Below, piece by piece: positions 24,378-32,628 of a stretch of 36,190 nucleotides of DNA. How positions within the stretch are numbered: position 1 is the stretch's first letter; every line of letters starts with the position of its first letter. The notes below the pieces were generated by a model. It was not told the DNA's origin, made no database searches, and saw nothing but the letters and a program-made list of their open reading frames with translations. The stretch covers positions 1 through 36,190 of the forward strand of contig USLU01000047.1 of assembly GCA_900555635.1 (NCBI GenBank), in the 5' to 3' direction. The DNA comes from an uncultured Bacteroides sp. Lineage in GTDB: Bacteria > Bacteroidota > Bacteroidia > Bacteroidales > Bacteroidaceae. Position numbers and translations under genes: made by a program.

Positions 24378-26042
24378 TCACCAACCGGGAGTCTGTTCAA
24401 GAACTCCATTGGATAATGATATTTCATCTAAAGGTATCGGCATAAAGCCACCAGTTTCCTGAATGCGTTTTGCCAGGTCCCCCAATGCCATTTTATTATC
24501 CGCCATATCATCTTTTACATCCACACCATTCTGGCTATTCAAAGCTTCGCCAGCTATCCCCCAACGTAATAAATCAAAATAACGCAAACCTTCAAATGCT
24601 AATTCCCAACGACGTTCATTTCTTAATACTATCGAAGAATATGCTCCAACAGGAGCTAGTCCTGCACGTGCACGCACTCTATTTATTAATGTTACATCTT
24701 CTTTCAACTCAGCAGCCATTAATAATATATCAGCAAAACGAATAATCACCAAGTCTTGTGTATTATTAATCTGATAATCATCATTCACTGAACCACCAAA
24801 CATTTCTTTACTATAGTTAACATATGAACCATCGGCTCTTTTTACATTCACTGCTACATACTTCTTCTGCCAATAACCTGTTTCATCCTGTTGATGATCG
24901 GCCGCCCATTGATAATCGGACATTTCCATTTCATCATTTACATCAATAATAGAACCCTGGCGACGCAAATCATTTGCCGGCCACCCATCCCACAATTGTG
25001 GATTTACGGTACCAAAGCCCCAACCCTTTCCATACGGAAAAATACCAGCCTCATCTTGTTCTCGCATTGAAAAATAAAGATTCATACGGTTACAGTCACC
25101 AACATTATCCCAGGTTACTTTTGCAGCAGATGGGAAGGCAAATACTGATTCATAATTAGCTCCTTCTTCCCCTGCCCAGTGCAAATTATTTTCTATTGAG
25201 TAAATATAACCGTCACGCTTAGATAGTTCATTACTATATGGCCACAGATTACGAAAATCAGGATAAAGATCAAACCCACTATTAGTGATACAATCATCCA
25301 AATAACCTATTACATCTGCTTTAGTAATACTTCCCCCATCTTCACCTGCCAATGGCATGGCTTCTTTTTTATAATATCCGGTATAGAATAGATAGGCACG
25401 TGCCATCAATGCTTCGGCAGCCCATTTTGAGGTTCTACCCAATTCTGATACTCTCTTGGTAGAAGGCATTTTATTGATGGCTTGCTTCAAATCAGAAGCT
25501 ATTTGCGCAAATAATTCATCAGCCGAAGCACGTGGTGCATTTACGGGCTCTGTAGCCAATGCCAAAGGAGCTGTACCAAAAAGTCGTGCCAAATAAAAAA
25601 ATGCATATCCACGCAAGAAATAAACTTGTCCCTCGATATTAGAACGTAATGCTTCATCACTCCATTTTACGTTACCTATAGTTTCGAGTAACATGTTAGC
25701 ACGGAAAATTCCTTTGTATGCATTAGCCCATGTATCCTTATACATGTTATAATTATTACACTTGAATTGTTCAATATATGCCCAATCCATATCGTCAGGA
25801 CCACCACCGGCAAACCGGTCGTCAGAAAGAATTTCAGCAGTAATGAATGCACAACCGCCATTTTCATCCATCTCCATCAAACGAACGGCATTATAGACAC
25901 CTGTTAGCAAATCAATTGCATCTTCTGCCGATTCCGGATAATTGGATGTATCCTTTTTCGTCAAGTTCTCTGTATCAAGGAAGTTCTCACAACTACTCAA
26001 CAAAAGTATGACTAGCGCTAAATATATATATATCTTTTTCAT
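24378..26042 (-). CDS. susD-like: SusD-family outer-membrane glycan-binding lipoprotein
   Basis: 554 residues, ATG start, lipidated at Cys18 (lipobox LSSC). SusD-like N-terminus (LLTGVYNAVRLMEMD) and alpha-helical TPR-like scaffold, with RGYAFFYLARLFGTAPLA at about residues 143-160 and the C-terminal SusD/RagB segment with LRNERRWELAFEGLRYFDLLRWG near residue 500. It forms the lid of the SusC transporter and captures oligosaccharides at the cell surface. The gene begins 18 bases after susC ends, in the usual order. Sugar contacts cannot be read from sequence alone. Confidence 0.95.
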   Translation of the reverse strand: MKKIYIYLALVILLLSSCENFLDTENLTKKDTSNYPESAEDAIDLLTGVYNAVRLMEMDENGGCAFITAEILSDDRFAGGGPDDMDWAYIEQFKCNNYNMYKDTWANAYKGIFRANMLLETIGNVKWSDEALRSNIEGQVYFLRGYAFFYLARLFGTAPLALATEPVNAPRASADELFAQIASDLKQAINKMPSTKRVSELGRTSKWAAEALMARAYLFYTGYYKKEAMPLAGEDGGSITKADVIGYLDDCITNSGFDLYPDFRNLWPYSNELSKRDGYIYSIENNLHWAGEEGANYESVFAFPSAAKVTWDNVGDCNRMNLYFSMREQDEAGIFPYGKGWGFGTVNPQLWDGWPANDLRRQGSIIDVNDEMEMSDYQWAADHQQDETGYWQKKYVAVNVKRADGSYVNYSKEMFGGSVNDDYQINNTQDLVIIRFADILLMAAELKEDVTLINRVRARAGLAPVGAYSSIVLRNERRWELAFEGLRYFDLLRWGIAGEALNSQNGVDVKDDMADNKMALGDLAKRIQETGGFMPIPLDEISLSNGVLEQTPGW

Positions 26043-26060
26043 AATATACTCCTCACTTTT

Positions 26061-29000
26061 TTAGAATTTCAAATTAACACCCACCATATATGTGCGGGGA
26101 CTTGGATAGAAACCGCAATCAATGCCCGATGCCCAACTAGAAGAATGTCCATAACCTATTTCAGGGTCCATACCTGAATAACCTGTAATGGTAAACAGAT
26201 TCTGAGCTGTTACATACAATCTTGCCTGCTGAAGGGGCATACCTGGAAAGAGTTTTTTAAAGTCATAACCTATAGTGATATTCTGCATTCGCAAATAATC
26301 TCCATCTTCCATATAGATATCAGAAACATACGTCCAATTAGTATGTGCATTGGAACTCAAACGTGGAAGATGATTAGAAGTTCCAGCACCATGCCAACGA
26401 CCGAATATTTCAGAAGTATGATTATCCTTGGGAGAATCACTCCATGAACGGTAGGATTTTAATATTTGGTTTCCAAATACACCACTCATTGTCAGACTAA
26501 GGTCAAGACCTTTATAAGAAGCAGTCAGACCTACTCCTAACCGGCAATCCGGATGTGGATCACCAATCATTCCCTGGTCATTTTTATCTATAACACCATT
26601 ATTATCACGATCTACCCAAATAACATCTCCTTCTCTGGCCCCCGGTAGCTTGGCACCCTTATAGTTATCTACTTCCTCCTGAGACTGGAATACTCCTGCA
26701 CTACTATAACCATAGAAATAACCTATTGGATAACCCACCTGCGCACGATAACACTCTGTAGAACCTTGGAACAGAGCATCCGAAGAACCATGAATAATAC
26801 CTTCGGCATTCGCCAATTTAGTTACTTTATTTTTATTATATGAAAAGTTTATATTTGCGCCATAATTAAATTCCGAAATATTATCATTCCAAGTCAAAGC
26901 CACTTCCACACCTTTATTTTCAACATCCCCACCATTGATAAAAGGTGCTCCAGTACCATAGGAAGCTAATTGCGGAGCCCTTACTAACCAGTCCTTTGTA
27001 GTCTTTACATAATAGTCAAACGTAAATCCCAAACGGCTATTCAAAAAACGAGCATCAATACCTAAATCTATCTGTTCAGATGTTTCCCAACTCAAATCTT
27101 TGTTAGGCAAAATATCAGGATAGCTGCCTAGAGTAACAATATTTTTATCACTCCCAAAACTATAGTTACCTTTATTAGCTATGGTTGATAAATATTGGAA
27201 AGGATCAATAGCTTGATTTCCGTTCTGCCCCCAACTGGCTCGAATCTTCAGAAAGTCCATTACACCTCTTGCAGAATCCATAAACGGTTCTTCCGACATC
27301 ACCCAACCGGCTGATACAGAAGGAAAATATCCCCAACGATGTCCCCGTGCAAAAACAGAAGATCCATCAGCACGAAGTACAACCGTAGCCATATATCGAT
27401 TAGCATAATCATAATTAAGACGTCCGAAGAAAGATGCTAAGGCACTCTTACCCCAAGGAGACCCACCTATTGAAGTTGCAGAATTTATAGAAGTCAACGG
27501 TGCATTATCCAAATAAGCGTGTTTAAAGTCATGGAAAATCGGATTGCCATTAGAACCATTCAGATTTTCACCCATACCACTTTTTTCGATGGACTGACCT
27601 ATCAGAGCATTTATATTATGTCTACCAATAGAAAAGCTATAAGATGCCGTATTTTCCCATGTCAGACTCGTACCCGACCACATGCTTTGAGAAACAGACT
27701 CCAAGGTATTCAATACAGTGGAAGATAATTCATATTTAGGAGTATAACTACGATAGCTCCCAGTATTTAAAGTGTATCCAAAATTACTTTTCAAGACCAG
27801 ACCTTCTATAGGTTGAATAGTGAGATAAATATTGGCTTTCAAATTATGATTCTTGTTCAAAGTATCCGCACGCTTTGTCATCAAGGCAATCGGATTTGCA
27901 GTACGAATATCCCAAGGAATTGCATAATGATAATCTCCATTATCATCATAATTAGGTAGGAATGGAGTTGTCTTTAAGAACCCTCTTACATCATTGTACC
28001 ACATATCACCAATAGCAATACCACTATTCTCAACATAAGAATAAGTAAGGTTCTCACCAAATTTAATTACATCTAATTTTCCTTTTTTATATAAGATATG
28101 TTCAGAGTTCAAACGTGCAGTATAACGCTCATAATTGGGTTGCACCGGCTTTCCTAAGATACCTTCTTGTGATGTGTACGCAAACCCAGCAGAATATATC
28201 GTCTGTTCCGTACCACCAGAGATATTCAATGCATAATTTTGGATAGGTGCATTTTCATTGCGGGCTTCGTCCAACCAGTTTGTACCTTTCCAAGCGCCAC
28301 TTTGTATTTTATCCCAATTAGGGACATCTTTGGCAAAATCGTAAGGAGAAAGCCCATCGTTTAAACGAGTTTCATTCATAATAATTGCATATTCCTGTGC
28401 ATTCAAAACATCAGGCATCCGATAAACATTTTGTACACCAAAATATCCATCAAATGTAATTTGCGGTTTGCCGATACGCCCCTGCTTTGTTGTTACCAAG
28501 ATTACACCGTTAGCAGCACGTGAACCGTATATTGCTGCCGAGGCAGCATCCTTCAGTACGTCAATAGATTCAATATCAGCCGGATTCAGGTTATTAATAT
28601 CGCCACCGGCAGAGCCGTCTATAATATAAAGAGGTGAAGCATCTCCTACCGTACCTAATCCACGAATTACAACTTTAAATTTTTCACCAGGCATGCCGGA
28701 ACTTTGTGTGATATCCACACCCGGAGTTTGGCTTTGCAAAGCACCCAATGCACTGACGGTATTCAATTTAGAGATTTCCTCTCCTTTAACTTGAACCGTA
28801 GCCCCCGTTATTAGTTTCTTTTTCTGAACGCCATAACCCACTACTACGACTTCATCCAATAATTCGTTGTCTTCTTTTAATTGAATACGTAAGGGAGCAT
28901 TGGCAGAAGTGACTTTAACAACTTCACTCGCATATCCCACATAACTTATAGATAGTTCGCATGGTACGGGAACAGACAGTGTAAATTGTCCATTCAAGTC

Positions 29001-29213
29001 CGTAACTACCCCATTAGTCGTCTCCTTTTGGAGCACGTTTACCCCGATTAGCGGTTCGCCGTCTTTAGCAGAAACAACTGTACCGGTAATTCTGTGATTT
29101 GTTTGCGCCATTGCAGACAGACAAACAAACAGCAATAAAAAACTGACAGATAAAAATGATACCCGAACGGATACAGTTCTCTGCAAATCAGATAAGTTCT
29201 TTTTCCATTGCAT
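26061..29213 (-). CDS. susC-like: SusC-family TonB-dependent outer-membrane transporter
   Basis: 1050 residues, ATG start, signal peptide ending at AMAQ (about residue 36). Residues 40-110 are the carboxypeptidase-D regulatory-like domain (ITGTVVSAKDGEPLIGVNV). A TonB box candidate VVVVGYG lies near residue 122, and the plug carries the SusC signature SPLYIIDGSAGGDINNLNPADIESIDVLKD with AAIYGSRAANGVILVTTKQG. The remaining 800 residues form the beta barrel and end in the aromatic VGVNLKF. It has no N-terminal STN/anti-sigma contact domain, so control by an ECF sigma/anti-sigma pair is not expected; a XylR-like regulator in the operon is the candidate. First gene of the operon, with a structured 5' region. 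Confidence 0.95.
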   Translation of the reverse strand: MQWKKNLSDLQRTVSVRVSFLSVSFLLLFVCLSAMAQTNHRITGTVVSAKDGEPLIGVNVLQKETTNGVVTDLNGQFTLSVPVPCELSISYVGYASEVVKVTSANAPLRIQLKEDNELLDEVVVVGYGVQKKKLITGATVQVKGEEISKLNTVSALGALQSQTPGVDITQSSGMPGEKFKVVIRGLGTVGDASPLYIIDGSAGGDINNLNPADIESIDVLKDAASAAIYGSRAANGVILVTTKQGRIGKPQITFDGYFGVQNVYRMPDVLNAQEYAIIMNETRLNDGLSPYDFAKDVPNWDKIQSGAWKGTNWLDEARNENAPIQNYALNISGGTEQTIYSAGFAYTSQEGILGKPVQPNYERYTARLNSEHILYKKGKLDVIKFGENLTYSYVENSGIAIGDMWYNDVRGFLKTTPFLPNYDDNGDYHYAIPWDIRTANPIALMTKRADTLNKNHNLKANIYLTIQPIEGLVLKSNFGYTLNTGSYRSYTPKYELSSTVLNTLESVSQSMWSGTSLTWENTASYSFSIGRHNINALIGQSIEKSGMGENLNGSNGNPIFHDFKHAYLDNAPLTSINSATSIGGSPWGKSALASFFGRLNYDYANRYMATVVLRADGSSVFARGHRWGYFPSVSAGWVMSEEPFMDSARGVMDFLKIRASWGQNGNQAIDPFQYLSTIANKGNYSFGSDKNIVTLGSYPDILPNKDLSWETSEQIDLGIDARFLNSRLGFTFDYYVKTTKDWLVRAPQLASYGTGAPFINGGDVENKGVEVALTWNDNISEFNYGANINFSYNKNKVTKLANAEGIIHGSSDALFQGSTECYRAQVGYPIGYFYGYSSAGVFQSQEEVDNYKGAKLPGAREGDVIWVDRDNNGVIDKNDQGMIGDPHPDCRLGVGLTASYKGLDLSLTMSGVFGNQILKSYRSWSDSPKDNHTSEIFGRWHGAGTSNHLPRLSSNAHTNWTYVSDIYMEDGDYLRMQNITIGYDFKKLFPGMPLQQARLYVTAQNLFTITGYSGMDPEIGYGHSSSWASGIDCGFYPSPRTYMVGVNLKF

Positions 29214-29243
29214 AAGATTATAATTTAGTGATTCATAATATTA

Positions 29244-29264
29244 CTTCGGTTGGTTAGACCGAAG
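29244..29264 (-). promoter_or_regulatory. Hairpin in the susC leader
   Basis: CTTCGGT (29244-29250) and ACCGAAG (29258-29264) are perfect seven-base inverted repeats around a seven-base loop. They fall inside the predicted leader, 31-51 bases before the susC ATG. It may modulate translation or be a target of a small RNA. Confidence 0.55.
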
Positions 29265-29271
29265 ATTTTAA

Positions 29272-29299
29272 TTTGCCAGACGTCTTTCGTATTGGCAAA
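29272..29299 (-). promoter_or_regulatory. Dyad overlapping the susC -7 box and start region
   Basis: TTTGCCA (29272-29278) and TGGCAAA (29293-29299) are perfect inverted repeats with 14 bases between; the spacer also holds the palindrome AGACGTCT (29278-29285). The arms overlap the -7 box (29296-29303) and the initial transcribed bases, as an operator for a repressor or catabolite regulator could, or they may form an RNA stem. Confidence 0.45.
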
Positions 29300-29303
29300 A
29301 TTA
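29296..29303 (-). promoter_or_regulatory. Putative -7 box of the polysaccharide locus
   Basis: TAATTTTG on the minus strand fits TAnnTTTG, 83 bases before the susC ATG. At the expected -33 site (29322-29325) the sequence lacks TTTG, and a direct repeat begins there instead. Both points fit an activator-dependent promoter. Confidence 0.6.
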
Positions 29304-29323
29304 TGAAATCATAAACAATAATT

Positions 29324-29362
29324 ATGCTCTTTTTGCGTAACTAAATCCTCACTTTGCGCAAA
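29324..29362. promoter_or_regulatory. 18-base direct repeat, candidate operator for the XylR-like regulator
   Basis: Two half-sites, 29324-29341 and 29345-29362, agree at 13 of 18 positions; both contain CTC followed by TTTGCG and AA. The repeat distance is 21 bases, two helical turns, as is usual for AraC/XylR dimers. The near half-site covers about -33 to -50 relative to the predicted start, replacing the missing -33 element. The regulator gene closes the same operon. Confidence 0.55.
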
Positions 29363-29368
29363 ACAAGG

Positions 29369-30133
29369 TTAAATCATAGTAAACTGCAAATGTTTATCTG
29401 TGCTACTTTTTTCATCCAGTTCAAACCCCTCCCAAGTAAAGCTTTTAAGGTCTTCGGGATTCTCTATACGATTTTTAATAATGAAACGAACCATCTCGCC
29501 ACGGTTCATCTTGGTATATATCACTATTGTCTTCAGTTCTCCCCCTTTCCACACCTGAAATTCGGGAGTAATGACACGCACTTCGCGTTCCACCCGTTTC
29601 CAGTCGAACAAATTCTGCATCTCGCCACTAGCCAGATTGACAAGTACCCCACCCTGACGTTTGATTTCGGCAATGAAGTAATCGGTTAATATAGGTTTCC
29701 AATAATCGAACATAGAGATGCCGCCTTTCTCAGGAAGATGCACATCGCCTTCCAAGCGATAAGGCTTGATACCATCCAACGGACGAAGCAATCCGTAAAG
29801 GAAAGAAGTGATGCGTAGATGATCTTGTGCATAATAAAAATCATCCGTTGTGAAGTCTTTTGGAAGAATCCGTTTATAAACAGCGCCCGTATAGGCACAT
29901 ATTGCCGGCATAACACGATTATCTTCCGAACAGAAATCGTGATAACGCAAACGATTCTCAGCAGCAATCTTGGCATTCACACGCAGTAGTTTTTCCAGTT
30001 CGCTTGCCGAGTAGTGGGACATTTCCAATGCATTCTGCACAGCATCCGCTTCAAACGTTGGAATCGTAACTTCGGGTACAGCCACTGAGCTACGCGAAGT
30101 CATAGTCTTTGCACAAGAAATAAAAGTAAGCAT
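29369..30133 (-). CDS. yaaA: Peroxide stress protein YaaA (DUF328/UPF0246 family)
   Basis: 254 residues from ATG at 30133; the frame extends three codons to a GTG at 30142, but MLTFISCAKTMT is the typical family N-terminus. A cytoplasmic protein, single domain. Conserved segments visible: ISCAKTM at the start, AICAYTGAVYKRI, SFLYGLLRPLDGIKPYRLEG and LASGE. In Escherichia coli YaaA limits free iron during peroxide stress and binds DNA; its biochemical action here is by analogy. A TATTTTTG box at 30161-30168 lies 28 bases before the start. It stands alone on the minus strand, behind the repeat block and before the susC control region. Confidence 0.92.
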   Translation of the reverse strand: MLTFISCAKTMTSRSSVAVPEVTIPTFEADAVQNALEMSHYSASELEKLLRVNAKIAAENRLRYHDFCSEDNRVMPAICAYTGAVYKRILPKDFTTDDFYYAQDHLRITSFLYGLLRPLDGIKPYRLEGDVHLPEKGGISMFDYWKPILTDYFIAEIKRQGGVLVNLASGEMQNLFDWKRVEREVRVITPEFQVWKGGELKTIVIYTKMNRGEMVRFIIKNRIENPEDLKSFTWEGFELDEKSSTDKHLQFTMI

Positions 30134-30160
30134 AATCTTCACTTTAATGGTTTAGTCCTA

Positions 30161-30168
30161 CAAAAATA
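30161..30168 (-). promoter_or_regulatory. Putative -7 box of yaaA
   Basis: TATTTTTG on the minus strand matches TAnnTTTG and is well placed for the ATG at 30133 (leader about 22 bases). A -33 TTTG is not found. Confidence 0.5.
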
Positions 30169-30324
30169 GAGAAAAAGTCGGTTCAGAAGAAGAATATTTG
30201 CCGAACTCTTTCCGTAAGATATCCAAAAACAATGTTATACTGCACGGTGCATATCCAAGTCCTATACCTATGAGGGCTATCCTTAGGACTGAGTGGTTCT
30301 AAGTCGTATACAAAGAAGTTATAA

Positions 30325-30439
30325 CACCCGGACCTTTTTCATAAATACACCCGGATCTTTTACCCTAAAACACCCGGATCTTTTAGGTAAAAAGATCCCC
30401 ATCTTTTGGGGTAAAACATCCGGGTCTTTTGACCTCTCA
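30325..30439. repeat. Five tandem 23-base degenerate repeats
   Basis: Units begin at 30325, 30348, 30371, 30394 and 30417, each exactly 23 bases, with the common core CACCCGGATCTTTT followed by an A-rich tail; units 2 and 3 are nearly identical, units 1, 4 and 5 have drifted. Across units 3-4 there is a perfect nine-base inverted repeat (GGATCTTTT 30376-30384, AAAAGATCC 30390-30398), and unit 4 has CCCC...GGGG. There are no unique spacers, so it is not a CRISPR. Confidence 0.85.
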
Positions 30440-30446
30440 GTCGTAA

Positions 30447-30512
30447 CATGTGATAAGCTAAGTCCTGGTATGTGGGGAGCTGAGTCTCAATATGTGGAAG
30501 CCCAAGTCCTGC
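30447..30512. repeat. Three tandem 22-base degenerate repeats (outlying copies at 30250-30315)
   Basis: Units start at 30447, 30469 and 30491 at 22-base steps; all begin with (C/T)ATGTG and contain AAGTCCTG or a variant near the end. Units 1 and 3 agree at about 15 of 22 positions. The same AAGTC element with CATATCCAAGTCCTATA recurs on the other side of the 23-base block, at 30250-30267 and around 30299-30306. So one repeat family appears to flank another. Confidence 0.65.
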
Positions 30513-30733
30513 TATACATTATCTATAACAGGAGTTAAAGAAGTGAAACCTACGAAACTCAAGCTAACTTATATCAATGCAGTTACATGTTTCTAAAAAA
30601 GTTTTTCTATTCTTTTCATACTCCTTTCAAGAGTTTTTCATACCTTTACAGCTTGTTGGAGAATAGTGCCCATTTCCGCGCTTACCCCCTTCTCCAGCAC
30701 CTTGAGACGAAGAAAGAAAAAATAATATATAAA

Positions 30734-32449
30734 ATGACTCACAAATGGAATTATCTACCCATTACATCCGAACAGGCAGAAACAAGCCAACAACTGGCCC
30801 AAGAACTGGGAATTAGCCCGATACTTGGAGGATTGCTGGCAGAGCGGGGAATAACGACGGCAACTGATGCCCGGAAGTTTTTCCGTCCACAACTGCCGGA
30901 TCTATACGACCCATTCCTTATGAAAGATATGGATGTGGCCGTAGAGCGCCTGAATAAGGCAATGGGAAAAAAAGAGCGCATTCTGGTTTATGGAGATTAT
31001 GATGTAGACGGTACTACCGCAGTAGCGCTGGTTTACAAGTTTATTCAACAGTTCTATTCGAACATTGACTACTACATCCCCGACCGTTACAACGAAGGAT
31101 ACGGGGTTTCAAACAAAGGAGTGGACTATGCCGCCGAAACCGGTGTAGGCTTGATTATCGTATTAGATTGTGGCATCAAAGCTGTCGATGAAATTACGTA
31201 TGCCAAAGAGAAAGGTATCGATTTCATCATTTGCGATCATCACGTACCCGATGAAGTGCTACCTCCTGCGGTTGCCATACTCAATGCCAAACGTATAGAT
31301 AACACTTATCCATACGAACACCTTTCAGGTTGCGGTGTAGGCTTCAAGTTCATGCAGGCTTTTGCCATCAGTAACGGGATTGAATTTCACCACTTGATTC
31401 CTTTATTGGACCTACTTGCCGTCAGCATCGCTTCGGACATCGTACCTATTATGGGAGAGAACCGTATTCTTGCCTACCACGGGCTGAAACAACTGAACAG
31501 CAATCCCAGTGTAGGTTTGAAAGCCATTATCGACGTTTGCGGACTGACGGAAAAAGAAATTACCGTAAGCGATATCGTGTTTAAGATCGGACCTCGCATC
31601 AATGCTTCCGGACGTATACAGAACGGCAAAGAGGCTGTTGATTTGCTAACAGAAAAAGACTTCTCCCTTGCGTTGGAGAAAGCCGGGCAGATAAATCAAT
31701 ACAACGAGACGCGCAAAGATCTTGACAAAAACATGACCGAGGAAGCCAATCAGATTGTAACCGATCTGGAAGGGCTTGCCGATCGCCGATCTATCGTGAT
31801 ATACAACGAAGACTGGCACAAAGGTGTAATTGGCATCGTCGCTTCCCGCCTGACGGAGGTCTACTATCGCCCTGCGGTTGTACTGACACGCACAGACAAC
31901 ATGGCAACCGGTTCCGCCCGTTCCGTTTCAGGTTTCGACGTTTACAAGGCTATCGAGCATTGCCGTGATCTCCTGGAAAACTTCGGAGGACACACCTATG
32001 CCGCCGGACTTTCCATGAAAGTAGAAAACGTGCAAAAATTCACCGAGCGCTTCGAAGAGTTTGTTTCACAGAATATATTACCGGAACAAACCAGTGCAGT
32101 GATTAATATCAATGCCGAAATCGACTTCAAGGATATCACCCCGAAATTCTTCAGTGACTTGAAGAAGTTCAATCCTTTTGGTCCTGATAATATAAAACCG
32201 GTATTCTGTACGCACAATGTTTACGACTATGGTACCAGCAAAGTAGTGGGGCGTGACCAGGAACATATCAAACTGGAACTGGTAGACAACAAATCGAATA
32301 ATGTCATGAACGGTATCGCCTTCGGACAAAGTTCGCACGTGCGCTTTATCAAATCCAAACGTTCGTTCGATATCTGTTACACCATTGAAGAGAACACCCA
32401 CAAACGGGGTGAAGTGCAGTTACAGATTGAAGATATTAAACCGAACTAA
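30734..32449 (+). CDS. recJ: Single-stranded-DNA-specific exonuclease RecJ
   Basis: 571 residues from the ATG at 30734, the usual length for this group. The frame extends 49 codons upstream to 30587, but that part is low-quality Phe/Ser-rich sequence without family similarity, and a possible -7 box lies inside it. A cytoplasmic 5'-3' exonuclease on single-stranded DNA, acting with RecQ in recombination and repair. DHH motifs: Asp88, Asp90 and Asp92 in VYGDYDVDG, Asp145 in LDCG, Asp168-His169-His170 in CDHHVPDE, and GPRINASGRI. The DHHA1 domain carries GGHTYAAGLSM, and the C-terminal OB fold has DIKPN at its end. It is followed after a repeat-rich spacer by recQ, a fitting functional neighbour. 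Confidence 0.95.
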   Translation: MTHKWNYLPITSEQAETSQQLAQELGISPILGGLLAERGITTATDARKFFRPQLPDLYDPFLMKDMDVAVERLNKAMGKKERILVYGDYDVDGTTAVALVYKFIQQFYSNIDYYIPDRYNEGYGVSNKGVDYAAETGVGLIIVLDCGIKAVDEITYAKEKGIDFIICDHHVPDEVLPPAVAILNAKRIDNTYPYEHLSGCGVGFKFMQAFAISNGIEFHHLIPLLDLLAVSIASDIVPIMGENRILAYHGLKQLNSNPSVGLKAIIDVCGLTEKEITVSDIVFKIGPRINASGRIQNGKEAVDLLTEKDFSLALEKAGQINQYNETRKDLDKNMTEEANQIVTDLEGLADRRSIVIYNEDWHKGVIGIVASRLTEVYYRPAVVLTRTDNMATGSARSVSGFDVYKAIEHCRDLLENFGGHTYAAGLSMKVENVQKFTERFEEFVSQNILPEQTSAVININAEIDFKDITPKFFSDLKKFNPFGPDNIKPVFCTHNVYDYGTSKVVGRDQEHIKLELVDNKSNNVMNGIAFGQSSHVRFIKSKRSFDICYTIEENTHKRGEVQLQIEDIKPN

Positions 32450-32453
32450 TCAG

Positions 32454-32628
32454 TTGAAAGATGAAAGTTGAAAGTTGAGAGTCAGGCTGCACTGACGCAC
32501 TTTCAACTTCCACCTCTCAACTTCCAACTAACATGCCATCAGTTCCACCCAACTTTCAACTCTCAACTTCCAACTAACATGTCCCCTGCTTCGCCCAACT
32601 CTCAACTTTCAACTCTCAACTCTCAACT
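32454..32628. repeat. Heptamer repeat cluster between recJ and recQ, both orientations
   Basis: TTGAAAG, ATGAAAG, TTGAAAG and TTGAGAG run from 32454 to 32481; then the complementary forms CTTTCAA, CTCTCAA and CTTCCAA run to 32628. A segment ending in CTTCCAACTAACATG occurs twice, 46 bases apart (32521-32535 and 32567-32581). GTTGAAAGT (32467-32475) and ACTTTCAAC (32499-32507) bracket a perfect small stem GTCAG/CTGAC (32481-32485, 32492-32496), forming a long hairpin just after recJ. The recQ start codon lies within the cluster. Confidence 0.8.

Larger units (their letters stand above)
30169..30733. other. Divergent intergenic stretch holding a nested tandem-repeat block
   Basis: About 565 bases between the divergent yaaA and recJ genes. 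Positions 30250-30512 are occupied by 22- and 23-base degenerate repeats, listed separately. Positions 30513-30733 hold the recJ leader, with a possible -7 box TACCTTTA (30641-30648, last base off consensus) that would start transcription near 30654. An 81-codon open frame at 30293-30538 is not accepted as a gene because it runs through repeats whose length is not a multiple of three. Confidence 0.7.

Noticed and set aside
30325..30439. CRISPR array
   Set aside because: Units follow each other directly without unique spacers, and no cas gene is in the window.
30293..30538. 81-codon open frame on the plus strand between yaaA and recJ
   Set aside because: It runs through 23-base repeats that change frame from unit to unit, with no protein signature.
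30587..30733. N-terminal extension of RecJ
   Set aside because: Phe/Ser-rich, not similar to RecJ, and would include the probable promoter region; ATG 30734 gives the family N-terminus.
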